Source: Candidatus Ozemibacter sibiricus
GTDB lineage: Bacteria > Muiribacteriota > Ozemobacteria > Ozemobacterales > Ozemobacteraceae
Reading direction: 5' to 3'
Assembly: GCA_003327425.1 (NCBI GenBank)
Contig: QOQW01000002.1
Span: forward strand, 62,001 to 126,000
DNA length: 64,000 bases
This document shows positions 17,325 to 25,695 of this stretch, piece by piece. Numbering within the stretch: position 1 is the first letter of the stretch; every line of letters begins with the position of its first letter. The notes under the pieces were generated by a model that had not been told where the DNA came from, ran no database searches, and worked only from the letters and a program-made list of their open reading frames with translations. Position numbers and translations under genes: made by a program.

Positions 17325-18791
17325 ATGAACTGGAAAGACGAATGGAAGACCTTGTTGACCATGATCCTCGTATTCCTCGGCTGCTACTACCTGCCGGTGG
17401 GCACGCCCCGCTTCGACCAGGCGACCATGGAAGCCCTGCATCTGGTCAAGTGGTATGCTCGCGAGCACGTGCTGCTCTGCCTGGTTCCGGCCTTTTTCAT
17501 CGCCGGCGCCATCACCATCTTCATCAGCCAGGCCTCGGTCATGAAATACCTTGGACCGCATGCCAACCCCGTGCTGGCCTACGCCGTTGCCTCGGTATCG
17601 GGCTCCATCCTGGCGGTCTGCTCCTGCACCGTGCTGCCGCTGTTCAATGGCATCTACAAGATGGGGGCCGGCCTCGGCCCGGCCTGCACCTTCCTGTATT
17701 CCGGCCCCGCCATCAACGTGCTGGCCATCATCATGAGCGCCCGCGTCCTGGGCATGGATCTGGGCATCGCCCGGGCCATCGGCGCCATCGGATTCAGCAT
17801 CGTCATCGGCGGGCTCATGCACCTGATCTTCCGTGACGAGGAAGAAGCCAAAGCCAGCGCGGCCGCCCAGATGCCTGCTGCGGACACCGGGCGGCCCCTC
17901 TGGCACAACCTCGTCTTCTTCGGAGCGATGATCGGGGTGCTGGTCTTCGCCAATTGGGGAAAACCTCAGAGCGTCGAGCTGACCTTGCGCGACGGCGCCG
18001 TAATCATCGGGGATATCCAGGAAGAGATCGAGGGTGCCCCGGATCTCAAGGTGAAGATCGCGACGGCCACCGGTCGAGCCTGGGCGCCCTCCTCGGTCCA
18101 GGCGATCCCCCTGGCCGACATCGTGCAGCGCTCGATTCCCGACAGCCCCTGGAAGACCATCTGGCGCGCGAAATGGGCGGTGACCGCCGCGTTCGCCCTG
18201 GCGTTGCTCATCATCCTGGGCACGCTGCTGCGCATGGCCTGGTGGCGCGTCGGCGTCACCCTGGCCGCCGGGGTGATCGGGTATCTGGCCAGCCCCGACG
18301 ACCCGCTGGTGCCTTTCGTCGCCGGCGTGATCGCCCTGAGCGCCATGACCTCGACCGCCGACGACGAGACCAGGGACTGGTTCGTCGCCAGCTGGGACAA
18401 TGCCAAGATGATCCTGCCGCTGCTGCTGGGAGGGGTGTTGGTGGCCGGTCTGCTGCTCGGGCGCGTCGGTCACGAGGGGCTCATCCCCAGCGCCTGGGTC
18501 ACGGCGATGGTCGGCGGCAATTCCCTGTTCGCCAATCTGTTCGCCTCGGTGTTCGGCGCCTTCATGTATTTCGCCACCCTCACCGAGGTGCCCATCGTGC
18601 AAGGCCTGATCGGCAGCGGCATGGGCAAAGGGCCGGCCCTGGCCTTGCTGCTGGCCGGCCCTGCCCTGTCCTTGCCCAACATGCTGGTCATCTGGGAAAT
18701 CATGGGTACCAAGAAGACGCTCGTCTTCGTCAGCCTGGTCATCGTCATGGCCACCCTGGTCGGCCTGCTGTTCGGCGCTTTCTTCGGTTAG
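17325..18791 (+). CDS. DUF318/ArsP-type permease, 488 residues
   Basis: I start it at ATG 17325 (AGGAG at 17312-17316) rather than an upstream in-frame GTG at 17214 without a ribosome site. There are about ten hydrophobic segments. The N-terminal half carries the family signature VCSCTVLPLF (C99 and C101) followed by GPACTFLYSGPAINVLA; a related half repeats near the C-terminus (TEVPIVQGLIGSGMGKGPALALLLAGPALSLPN). Residues about 205-265 form a soluble loop between the halves. Family members include ArsP, which exports trivalent organoarsenicals, and close relatives proposed to export Cu/Zn. The arsR and arsM context favours arsenic, but the substrate is inference. Confidence 0.85.
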   Translation: MNWKDEWKTLLTMILVFLGCYYLPVGTPRFDQATMEALHLVKWYAREHVLLCLVPAFFIAGAITIFISQASVMKYLGPHANPVLAYAVASVSGSILAVCSCTVLPLFNGIYKMGAGLGPACTFLYSGPAINVLAIIMSARVLGMDLGIARAIGAIGFSIVIGGLMHLIFRDEEEAKASAAAQMPAADTGRPLWHNLVFFGAMIGVLVFANWGKPQSVELTLRDGAVIIGDIQEEIEGAPDLKVKIATATGRAWAPSSVQAIPLADIVQRSIPDSPWKTIWRAKWAVTAAFALALLIILGTLLRMAWWRVGVTLAAGVIGYLASPDDPLVPFVAGVIALSAMTSTADDETRDWFVASWDNAKMILPLLLGGVLVAGLLLGRVGHEGLIPSAWVTAMVGGNSLFANLFASVFGAFMYFATLTEVPIVQGLIGSGMGKGPALALLLAGPALSLPNMLVIWEIMGTKKTLVFVSLVIVMATLVGLLFGAFFG

Positions 18792-19134
18792 CCCCACTTC
18801 GCTCCTCGCACCCTGCGGTCCTGGGGCCCCGCCCAGGCCGCCGCCGCGGCAGAGGGCGGGCGGGACTGATCAGACCACGGAAAGCAACGGATGACAATCA
18901 ATCAATACGCAACGCGCCAGGCTCGCGCCGCCGCCGAACCGAACGATGGCCCAGGGGCGACAGCGCCCTCCCCGCCCGTCCCGTTCGCCCCAAGCCAGCC
19001 GGTACACCCTTGGGCAGCCACCGCATTCCCCGCTTGCCCGGGGGCCGATCCGTGTCTGGCTCAAGCCCTCCCATGCACGGTGGCTGGTCCGCCCCGTCAA
19101 CCCAATACCGGTGACCGCTCGGCAGGCCCGCCCC
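18792..19134. other. Non-coding interval between permease and porin
   Basis: About 340 bases with no supported gene. Short Pro/Ala-rich frames (18891-19158) have weak start signals and overlap the porin promoter. A possible hairpin between CCCCGCCC and GGGCGGGCGG at about 18828-18865 may end the permease transcript, without a T run. Confidence 0.5.
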
Positions 19135-19185
19135 TTGACAGGCGATTTTATTAGATAGTATAAAATAGCCAGCAGTACGGCTGGC
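19135..19185 (+). promoter_or_regulatory. Strong promoter and dyad before the porin gene
   Basis: A consensus TTGACA (19135-19140), 18-base spacer and TATAAA (19159-19164): the best promoter match in the window. An inverted repeat GCCAGC-AGTACG-GCTGGC (19168-19185) covers the expected start point and could be an operator. The porin/ABC genes therefore look like a separate, controlled transcription unit. Confidence 0.75.
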
Positions 19186-19213
19186 AGTTATTCGTCACTC
19201 CATAGGGGGTTGC

Positions 19214-20743
19214 ATGGCCAAGGGGATCGCCTACGGTATCGCCTGTCTTCTTCTCGCAACATGGATCCTTCCGGCTTGGGCCGCGCCCTCGACCACGGCG
19301 GCCAGCGCCACCGCGGCCGTGGTTCCGCCCGGTTCGAAGAAGGAGAAGCCGCCGACCAAGCCCACCGCCGGCTGGAGCTTCTCCAGCACGAATACCTTGC
19401 GGCACGAATACTGGAACACCTTCCAGGCGGTCAACAGCCCCCTCGATCCTTCCTATTCCCTGCTGGCCGATCGTCTGGCCTTGACGCTCAAGCATCAGAA
19501 CCCGGCCACCGTTTTCACCGCCACCCTCAATGTCGTCAAATTCCTGAACCTGCCCGAAGACACCTCCTTCGGGTCGGCCTCGACCTATTCCACCAATGGC
19601 GTCCGCGAAAACGACGCCAAAGTATATGTCCGCGTCATGAACTTCACCTTCAAGCGCCTGGGCGACAAGCGCCTGACCGCGACCATCGGCCGATTCAACT
19701 TCGCCAACGGCACCGAATGGAAGGGCAGCGATCCCACCGTGGAATGGGTGAAGAACAACCGCATCGCCGACCGCCTGCTCGGCCAACCCAACTGGACCAT
19801 GCTGCAACGCTCCATGAACGGCCTGGTGCTCAAACACGATCTGCCGCGTTTCCAGCTCGCGGCTTCGGCGTGGAAACCCACCGCCGGCACGTATTCAGAA
19901 CAAGCTGGCGATCTGATCAACGACATCAAGGTCTTCACCCTGGCCGGCACCCACAAGTTCGATACCGCCCTCCCGCGCCAGGAGGTCCAATGGTTCGCCT
20001 ACGAGTACGACGATCACCGCCCCATCGTGGCCCCGCGCGGCGACAACGCCGTCACCGGCGCGGCCCAGACTCCGCGCCGCTCGACCGATGGCATCGACGT
20101 GCGCATCCGAACCTATGGAGTATCAGCCGTCGGCGCCTATGACTGCCCCACCGGCCGGGTCGATACCATGGTCTGGTGGGCGGTGCAGCGGGGCGACTGG
20201 TATGAGCTCACCCATCGGGCCCATGCCGTCGCCCTCGAGCTGGGCCACCAATGGACGAAAGCCCCGTGGAAGCCGTGGCTGCGTGCCGGTCTGAACCAAT
20301 CATCCGGCGATGCCGATCCGCACGACGGCACCCATGGCACCTTCTTCTTGATGCTACCCAGTCGCAAGTATTCCAACTGCAATGCCTACAATCAATCAAA
20401 CCTCAAGGACTACCTTCTGCAACTTTCCGTCAAGCCATCCGCGCGAGCCGACCTGCGTTTCGACTATCACCGGTTGCGCCTGACCGAAGGGGCCGATCGC
20501 TGGTATACCGGAGGCGGGGCCATGGCCAACACCGGGCCAGGCAACGGCTTCACGGCGCGCAAGACCGGCGGCAAGACCGATCTCGGTTCAGTATTCGAAT
20601 TCCTTGGCACCTACACGTTGTCCAAAGAGCACAAGGTCAACCTGTTCGTCAGCCGGCTCAGAGGCGGCGATGCCATCGACGCCTCTTTCGGAGCCAAACG
20701 AGATCAGACCTTTTCCTATCTCGAGCTGGTCACCGATTTTTGA
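19214..20743 (+). CDS. Outer-membrane beta-barrel porin (alginate-export/DUF1302-like)
   Basis: A clear signal peptide (1-23, ending PAWA) is followed by a Thr/Lys/Pro segment and about 430 residues of alternating beta-strand pattern rich in Tyr, Trp and Arg. The protein ends YLELVTDF, an outer-membrane beta-signal with terminal Phe. The local motifs (WSFSSTNTLRHEYW near the mature N-terminus, ATIGRFNFANGTEWKG, LRFDYHRLRL) resemble alginate-export-type barrels, which form anion-selective channels in relatives. It precedes the ModA-like binding protein by 29 bases, so it may supply the same anion across the outer membrane. The exact family is a judgement by eye. Confidence 0.8.
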   Translation: MAKGIAYGIACLLLATWILPAWAAPSTTAASATAAVVPPGSKKEKPPTKPTAGWSFSSTNTLRHEYWNTFQAVNSPLDPSYSLLADRLALTLKHQNPATVFTATLNVVKFLNLPEDTSFGSASTYSTNGVRENDAKVYVRVMNFTFKRLGDKRLTATIGRFNFANGTEWKGSDPTVEWVKNNRIADRLLGQPNWTMLQRSMNGLVLKHDLPRFQLAASAWKPTAGTYSEQAGDLINDIKVFTLAGTHKFDTALPRQEVQWFAYEYDDHRPIVAPRGDNAVTGAAQTPRRSTDGIDVRIRTYGVSAVGAYDCPTGRVDTMVWWAVQRGDWYELTHRAHAVALELGHQWTKAPWKPWLRAGLNQSSGDADPHDGTHGTFFLMLPSRKYSNCNAYNQSNLKDYLLQLSVKPSARADLRFDYHRLRLTEGADRWYTGGGAMANTGPGNGFTARKTGGKTDLGSVFEFLGTYTLSKEHKVNLFVSRLRGGDAIDASFGAKRDQTFSYLELVTDF

Positions 20744-20772
20744 TTCCCACCCACCTTCCAAGGAGAACGCAC

Positions 20773-21645
20773 ATGTTGAAGAAAATCCTGGCAGTCCTAG
20801 TCGCCTGCACGATGATGACCCTGCCTGCCGCCTCGCCGGCCCGTGGGGAGGAACGGCTCCTGTTCATGTGCGGAGCCGCGGCGGCCCCGGTCGCCGACCT
20901 GCTGGCCAAGGGCTTCGAGGCCAAGACCGGCGTCAAGGTCGATGTCAACACTGGGGGCTCAGGGATGCTGCTGTCGCAGATCAAGCTGGCCAAGAAAGGC
21001 GACGTCTATTTCCCCGGTTCGATCGATTTCATCGAACAAGCCAAGGCCGAGGGCCTCATCGACCCGACCACCATCGCGCCGATCGTCTACCTCGTCCCGG
21101 CCATCCTGGTACAGCCCGGCAATCCCCACGGCATCAGGTCGTTGAAAGACCTGTGCCGGCCCGGCCTCAAGGTGATCATCGCCAACCCCGAAACCGTCTG
21201 TCTTGGCGTCTTCGCCACCGAAATGGTCGAGAAGTTGTTTTCTCCCGAAGAGAAGAAGGCGTTTCGAGCCAATCTCGTCAACTACACCGAAAGCTGCGAG
21301 AAAACGGCCAATGCCATCAGCATGAAAGCGGCCGATGCCATTCTCGGCTGGAGCGTCTTCCAGCACTGGAATCCGGAACTGATCGAGGCGGTCAAACTGT
21401 CCCCCGACGAGGTCCTGCGCATCAGCTACCTGGCGGTGGCCGTGCCATTGTGCGCCCAAAACCCCAAGCGAGCAAAAGAATTCATCGAGTATATGAAATC
21501 GCCAGAAGGGCTCGAACAGTTCAAGAAGTTCAAGTATTTCACCACCCCCGAAGAAGCCCTGGCCTACCTCGGCGCCGAGAAACCGGTCGGCGGCGAACCG
21601 TACAAGGTTCCGTCCGAATGGCTGAATCCCCCTTCCCAACATTGA
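20773..21645 (+). CDS. ModA-like periplasmic oxyanion-binding protein
   Basis: The start at ATG 20773 follows CAAGGAGAA. A signal peptide (1-26, ending SPARG) leads into a 265-residue type 2 periplasmic binding fold. It opens with LLFMCGAAAAPVADLLAKGFE, followed by GGSGMLLSQIKLAKKGDVYFPG and later GVFATEMVEK, the layout of molybdate/tungstate-type proteins. The FMCGAA segment replaces the usual FAASSL, so a Cys/Gly sits in the first anion-binding loop. With the adjacent permease and ATPase it makes a complete importer. The ligand (molybdate, tungstate or another tetrahedral anion) cannot be read from the sequence. Confidence 0.85.
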   Translation: MLKKILAVLVACTMMTLPAASPARGEERLLFMCGAAAAPVADLLAKGFEAKTGVKVDVNTGGSGMLLSQIKLAKKGDVYFPGSIDFIEQAKAEGLIDPTTIAPIVYLVPAILVQPGNPHGIRSLKDLCRPGLKVIIANPETVCLGVFATEMVEKLFSPEEKKAFRANLVNYTESCEKTANAISMKAADAILGWSVFQHWNPELIEAVKLSPDEVLRISYLAVAVPLCAQNPKRAKEFIEYMKSPEGLEQFKKFKYFTTPEEALAYLGAEKPVGGEPYKVPSEWLNPPSQH

Positions 21646-21646
21646 G

Positions 21647-22426
21647 ATGAACAACGGTTTTCGGCGGCTGACGATCCTGACCGCCTGGGCGCTGTTCGCC
21701 TTCTTCGGCGTTCTCATCCTCAGCCTGTCCGGATTCGTCACCCCCGCCCGCCTGGTGGCCGTGGCGACCTCGCCGCGCGTGCTGTTCTCGATGAAAATCA
21801 GCGTGGGGGCGGCGATGCTGGCCACCCTGCTGTCGCTCGCCGTCGCCATTCCCACCGGCTATGCCCTGTCGCGCTTCGAGTTCTTCGGCAAGCGGGCGAT
21901 CGACCTCGCCCTGGAGATCCCCATGGTGGTCACGCCGGTCGCCCTGGGGGCTTTGCTCCTCATGTTCTTCAATACTCGGCTTGGCGAACTCATCCAACAG
22001 AGCCGGATCTCCTTCGTCTTCGAGTTTCCGGGCATCGTGCTCGCCCAGTTCGTGACCACGGTCGGCATCGCCACCCGCATGCTCAAGACGACGTTCGACG
22101 AGATCCCCGCCCGCTACGAGGCAGTCGCCTGCACGCTCGGCGCCACGCCCGCCCAGGCCTTCCGCCTGGTCACCCTGCCCATGGCCGTGCCGGGCATCCT
22201 CGCCGCCACCGTGCTCACCTTCGCCAAGTGCATCGGCGAGTTCGGTGCCACCATCATGCTGGCCGGATCCATGCCGATGAAGACCGAGACCCTGCCCATC
22301 TCGATCTTCATGCGGCTGTCCGGGGCCGACGTCGAGGGCATGGCGGTCCTCATCCTGATCCTCCTCGGCGTCGGACTGTCCTCGTTGGCCCTGGTCAAAT
22401 CATTGATCAGACGGTCCTATGATTGA
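21647..22426 (+). CDS. ModB-like ABC transporter permease
   Basis: A 259-residue inner-membrane permease with about six helices. The EAA coupling loop is EAVACTLGATPAQAFRLV, with LPMAVPGILAA after it, matching ModB/CysT-type permeases. The segment AKCIGEFGATIMLAG is also characteristic of molybdate-type permeases. It starts one base after the binding-protein stop and overlaps the ATPase start by 8 bases, so the three are translated together. Confidence 0.9.
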   Translation: MNNGFRRLTILTAWALFAFFGVLILSLSGFVTPARLVAVATSPRVLFSMKISVGAAMLATLLSLAVAIPTGYALSRFEFFGKRAIDLALEIPMVVTPVALGALLLMFFNTRLGELIQQSRISFVFEFPGIVLAQFVTTVGIATRMLKTTFDEIPARYEAVACTLGATPAQAFRLVTLPMAVPGILAATVLTFAKCIGEFGATIMLAGSMPMKTETLPISIFMRLSGADVEGMAVLILILLGVGLSSLALVKSLIRRSYD

Positions 22427-23519
22427 GCTGCAGGGAGTCCATGCCCGTGTGGGGTCCTTCCGGCTGGCCGACATCCATGTCGCGATCGGCCCGGGCGATT
22501 GCCATGTCATCGTCGGTCCGACCGGCTCGGGCAAGACCTTCCTGCTCGAGACGCTGATCGGCCTGCGCCCGATGGAGGCCGGAACCATCCGCATCCATGG
22601 CCAGGACGTCACCGGGCTTCCACCCAATCAGCGTCAGATTTCCTACGTTCCTCAAGATATCTGCCTCTTTCCCACGTTGACGGTCCGGCAGAATATCCAG
22701 TTCGGGCTCGACCTCCGCCCCCGCTTCGACAGCCAGGATCTCGCCTTCGTCGGCCGGCTGGTCGATTTCCTGCGGCTTTCCGCCATTCTCGATCGCTACC
22801 CTCGCAACCTGAGCGGCGGAGAACGCCAGCGGGTGGCTTTGGCCCGGGCCCTGGCGACCAAGCCCGCCCTGCTGGTACTCGACGAACCGTTTTCGGCGAT
22901 CGACCACTCCTTGCGCGAAGAGATCCGCCGCATGATCAAAGACCTGCTCGAAGAGTTCAAGACCACGACCCTCATCGTCACCCACGACCTCGACGAAGCC
23001 TTCTTCCTCGGCGACCGGATCTCCATCATCCTGGGCGGGCGCATCGTCCAGTCGGGGCCTCGCGACGAGATGTACTACCATCCGAAATCCCTGCCGGCCG
23101 CCGAGTTCCTCGGCATCCGGAATCTCTTCGCCGGCCGCGTCGAGCAGCTCGCCCAGCACGAGATCACCATCTCCAGCCCCGACCTGGAACGGACCTTCAC
23201 CGTCCCCTGCCGGTGCGCTCACAAACGGTTCACCGCCGGACAGGCCATCCGGTTCGGCATTCGCTCGGAAGCGGTCCACATCCTGCGCCACCAGCCGACT
23301 CCCGAAGACAGCCGGCTGGTCTTCGGCGCCCGCGTGCGCCGGGTATTCGTTCGCGGTACCATGCACACCCTCATCGTCGAGCTGGGCACTCCCCGACCGG
23401 TCACGGTCGAGATCGATCTGCACGATGCCGCCATGCGCAAGCTCGGGGTGACCCTCGGGGCGGCACTCCAGGTCAGCCTGAACCCCCGGCACATCTTCCT
23501 GCTTCCTGAGCCGGCTTGA
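22419..23519 (+). CDS. ModC-like ABC transporter ATPase with C-terminal TOBE-type region
   Basis: The 366-residue ATP-binding subunit has Walker A GPTGSGKT (33-40), signature NLSGGERQRVALARAL, Walker B LLVLDEPFSAID and the switch histidine in IVTHDLDEAF. After residue ~240 comes a C-terminal region with RFGIRSEAVHIL and ARVRRVFVRGTMHTLIVEL, typical of the TOBE/MOP-like regulatory domains of ModC and FbpC-type subunits. Mo-responsive feedback would be plausible but depends on ligand identity. Confidence 0.92.
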   Translation: MIELQGVHARVGSFRLADIHVAIGPGDCHVIVGPTGSGKTFLLETLIGLRPMEAGTIRIHGQDVTGLPPNQRQISYVPQDICLFPTLTVRQNIQFGLDLRPRFDSQDLAFVGRLVDFLRLSAILDRYPRNLSGGERQRVALARALATKPALLVLDEPFSAIDHSLREEIRRMIKDLLEEFKTTTLIVTHDLDEAFFLGDRISIILGGRIVQSGPRDEMYYHPKSLPAAEFLGIRNLFAGRVEQLAQHEITISSPDLERTFTVPCRCAHKRFTAGQAIRFGIRSEAVHILRHQPTPEDSRLVFGARVRRVFVRGTMHTLIVELGTPRPVTVEIDLHDAAMRKLGVTLGAALQVSLNPRHIFLLPEPA

Positions 23520-23608
23520 TCGCCCTGCCCCTCCGAACTCGCCGGGCCATCGCAGGCCAAGCCGCCGCGGCCGCCGCTGACAACCTTGCCCCCGGGCTCA
23601 CCAGAGGC

Positions 23609-24058
23609 TCACGTCGGCGGGTCTTCCTCTTCCGTGCGGCGCGAGCGGTAGATTTTCTTGGGACGCAGCTTGCACGCGCACTGCCCGATGAGCATCTCGT
23701 CGTCGATGATCTTGGTCGGCAGCCCGTCGCGTTCCCAGTCGACGATCCCGCCGTTCAGATTGGCGATCTCCGTGTAGCCGCGCTCCTGCAGCAGCAGGAA
23801 GGCCTTCTTGCTGTTCACCCCGACCGAATCAGCCAGGATCAAGGGGCGATCCCGCGGCAGCCGGTCGCATTCTTCCGGAAAACGGCTGAAGGGAATGCTG
23901 ATCACGTTCTCCACGGCGAAATACTTCCCGTTCTTTTCCATGTCTTCCCGGACATCGACCAGGGTCGCGCCCTGCCGGACCAGTTCGAACGCCTCCCGTG
24001 GCGACAGATGGATCACCCCGGCAATGTGTAGACCGCGCTCACCGAAGAATCTGCTCAT
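23609..24058 (-). CDS. Rhodanese-like protein without the catalytic cysteine
   Basis: A 149-residue single rhodanese domain: HLSPREAFELVRQGATLVDVRE, the IPFSRF loop and NLNGGIVDWERDGLP are all in register with the family. The active-site loop normally CRSGxRS reads ADSVGVNS (76-83), with Asp at the cysteine position (D77), so sulfur transfer by the classical route is not possible. A C-terminal extension has CAC (C127, C129) followed by basic residues, and C64 lies in the middle. It is the last gene of the arsM-arsR-acr3 unit, 42 bases after acr3, suggesting a metalloid-binding or regulatory job. Confidence 0.85.
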   Translation of the reverse strand: MSRFFGERGLHIAGVIHLSPREAFELVRQGATLVDVREDMEKNGKYFAVENVISIPFSRFPEECDRLPRDRPLILADSVGVNSKKAFLLLQERGYTEIANLNGGIVDWERDGLPTKIIDDEMLIGQCACKLRPKKIYRSRRTEEEDPPT

Positions 24059-24100
24059 GAACCTTCCCTCCTCATGTTGGCACGATCCCGGCTTCGGAGA

Positions 24101-25306
24101 TCATGCCGCGTTCTCAGGCCGGGGCGCGAACCAGTGGACGGTCCCCTGGCAGATGCGGACGAGCCAGAGCATGAGCGGCACCTCGATCAGCACCCCGACT
24201 ACGGTCGCCAGAGCCGCCCCCGACGACAGCCCGAACAGCATGGTGGCAGTGGCGATGGCCACCTCGAAATGGTTCGAGGCCCCGATCATGGCGGACGGGG
24301 CCGCATCTTCGTAGGTCAGCCCCAGCAGCTTGGCCAGCCCGTAGCCGAGCCAGAAGATCAGCAAGGTCTGGATGCACATGGGAATGGCCAGCCACAGAAT
24401 GGTCAGAGGGTTGCCCAAAATGACCTCGCCTTTGAATGAGAACAGCAGCACGAGCGTCAGCAGCAAGGCCCCGACGGTGATCGGGGTCAGGAAGGGCAGG
24501 AACGATCGATTGAACCATTCTTCCCCCTTGGCGGCGATGATCCACCGCCGGGAGAAGTAGCCGGCCAGCAGCGGCAGAGCGACATAGACGCCGATCGACA
24601 GCAGCAGGGCCTGCCATGGCACCGGCAGCTTGCCGACGCCGAGCAGGAAACCGCCGAGCGGCCCGTACAAGAAGAGCATGGTCAGGCTGTTGATGGCCAC
24701 CATGACCAGGGTGTGCCCGGCGTTGCCGCGCGCGAGGAAGCCCCACACCAGCACCATCGCCGTGCATGGCGCGATGCCGAGCAGGATGCAACCCGCCAGA
24801 TAGCTCCGCCACAGCGGCACTTCGAGCATCTTGACCCCGTTGACCAGCACGACCTTCCCCTCGCCATGGCGGGCATCGACCGGCAGGTCGAGCCCTAGAG
24901 GCATCTTGACCAGGTCGGTGGCGTCGGGACCGATGAACCCGAGAAACACGGTGCCCAGGAAGAACAGGCAGATGGCATACATGGTGAAGGGCTTGATCGC
25001 CCAGTTGATGAACAGCGTCAAGCCGACGGGCTTCACGCTCCGCCCTGCCTTGAGAACTTCGGCGAAATCGATCTTGACCATGATCGGGTACATCATGAAG
25101 AACAGGCAGATGGCGATGGGAATCGAGACCACCGGCGCCTCGTTGACGGTGATGGCGAGGCTGTCCAGCCAGGTCGCCACCCCGGGCGCCACTTTGCCGA
25201 GGACGATGCCGGCCACGATGCAGAGCGCGACCCAGATCGTCAGATAGCGTTCGAAGAAACCCAGCCCTTGGGGTTCTTTGGTGATGCAAGCGTCGGTGGT
25301 GGTCAT
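24101..25306 (-). CDS. acr3: ACR3 family arsenite efflux permease
   Basis: Exports As(OH)3 from the cytosol using the proton gradient. The 401-residue protein has ten predicted helices. Key landmarks are [24 protein letters not shown] with the essential cysteine C181, and [14 protein letters not shown] with the conserved Glu in the C-terminal half. Compared with family members as I know them, there is an extra ~25-residue polar segment before the Cys helix (about 138-163, [18 protein letters not shown]). The start overlaps the arsR stop by ATGA, so the pair is coupled. Confidence 0.95.
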   Translation of the reverse strand: MTTTDACITKEPQGLGFFERYLTIWVALCIVAGIVLGKVAPGVATWLDSLAITVNEAPVVSIPIAICLFFMMYPIMVKIDFAEVLKAGRSVKPVGLTLFINWAIKPFTMYAICLFFLGTVFLGFIGPDATDLVKMPLGLDLPVDARHGEGKVVLVNGVKMLEVPLWRSYLAGCILLGIAPCTAMVLVWGFLARGNAGHTLVMVAINSLTMLFLYGPLGGFLLGVGKLPVPWQALLLSIGVYVALPLLAGYFSRRWIIAAKGEEWFNRSFLPFLTPITVGALLLTLVLLFSFKGEVILGNPLTILWLAIPMCIQTLLIFWLGYGLAKLLGLTYEDAAPSAMIGASNHFEVAIATATMLFGLSSGAALATVVGVLIEVPLMLWLVRICQGTVHWFAPRPENAA

Positions 25307-25695
25307 GGCAGGGAACGCTCCTTTCGCGTGCGCGCGCGCTTGAGGGGAGGGCAGATCTCCTCGACCGGGCGCGCCAGAATCTTTTTCAGACGGGCCGCAT
25401 CGCGGGTTCGGATGGGATCATCCCGCAGACTCCGGTCGACCAGGGCCAGAGCTTCCCGTACGAGGCGGGGGGCCCGCGCGCCAGCTCGACGGCAATACAC
25501 CCACTTGCCTTCCTGCCGGCGCTCGATCAACCCGGCGTGGGTGAGCAGGAAGAGATGCCGCGAGATCGTCGATGGCGCCAGCTTCAGCAAGGCGATGAGC
25601 TGACAGATGCAGAGTTCGCCGGCTTCGAGGGCGAGCAGGATGCGCAGGCGAGAGGGATCGGCCAGGGCTTTGGCAATGGCCAGCAGCGCGTTCAT
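25303..25695 (-). CDS. arsR: ArsR family repressor of the arsM-acr3 operon
   Basis: I use the ATG at 25695, overlapping the arsM stop (ATGA), rather than an upstream in-frame ATG at 25725. The 130-residue protein has [16 protein letters not shown], the As(III)-type ELCICQL (C29, C31), the recognition helix [17 protein letters not shown] and wing EGKWVYCRR (C68). A ~45-residue basic C-terminal tail is longer than usual. It differs clearly from the other ArsR at 15346, so each half of the island has its own regulator. Confidence 0.93.
   Translation of the reverse strand: MNALLAIAKALADPSRLRILLALEAGELCICQLIALLKLAPSTISRHLFLLTHAGLIERRQEGKWVYCRRAGARAPRLVREALALVDRSLRDDPIRTRDAARLKKILARPVEEICPPLKRARTRKERSLP

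Noticed and set aside
18891-19158. Short frames between permease and porin
   Set aside because: Pro/Ala-rich, overlap a consensus promoter, no domain.
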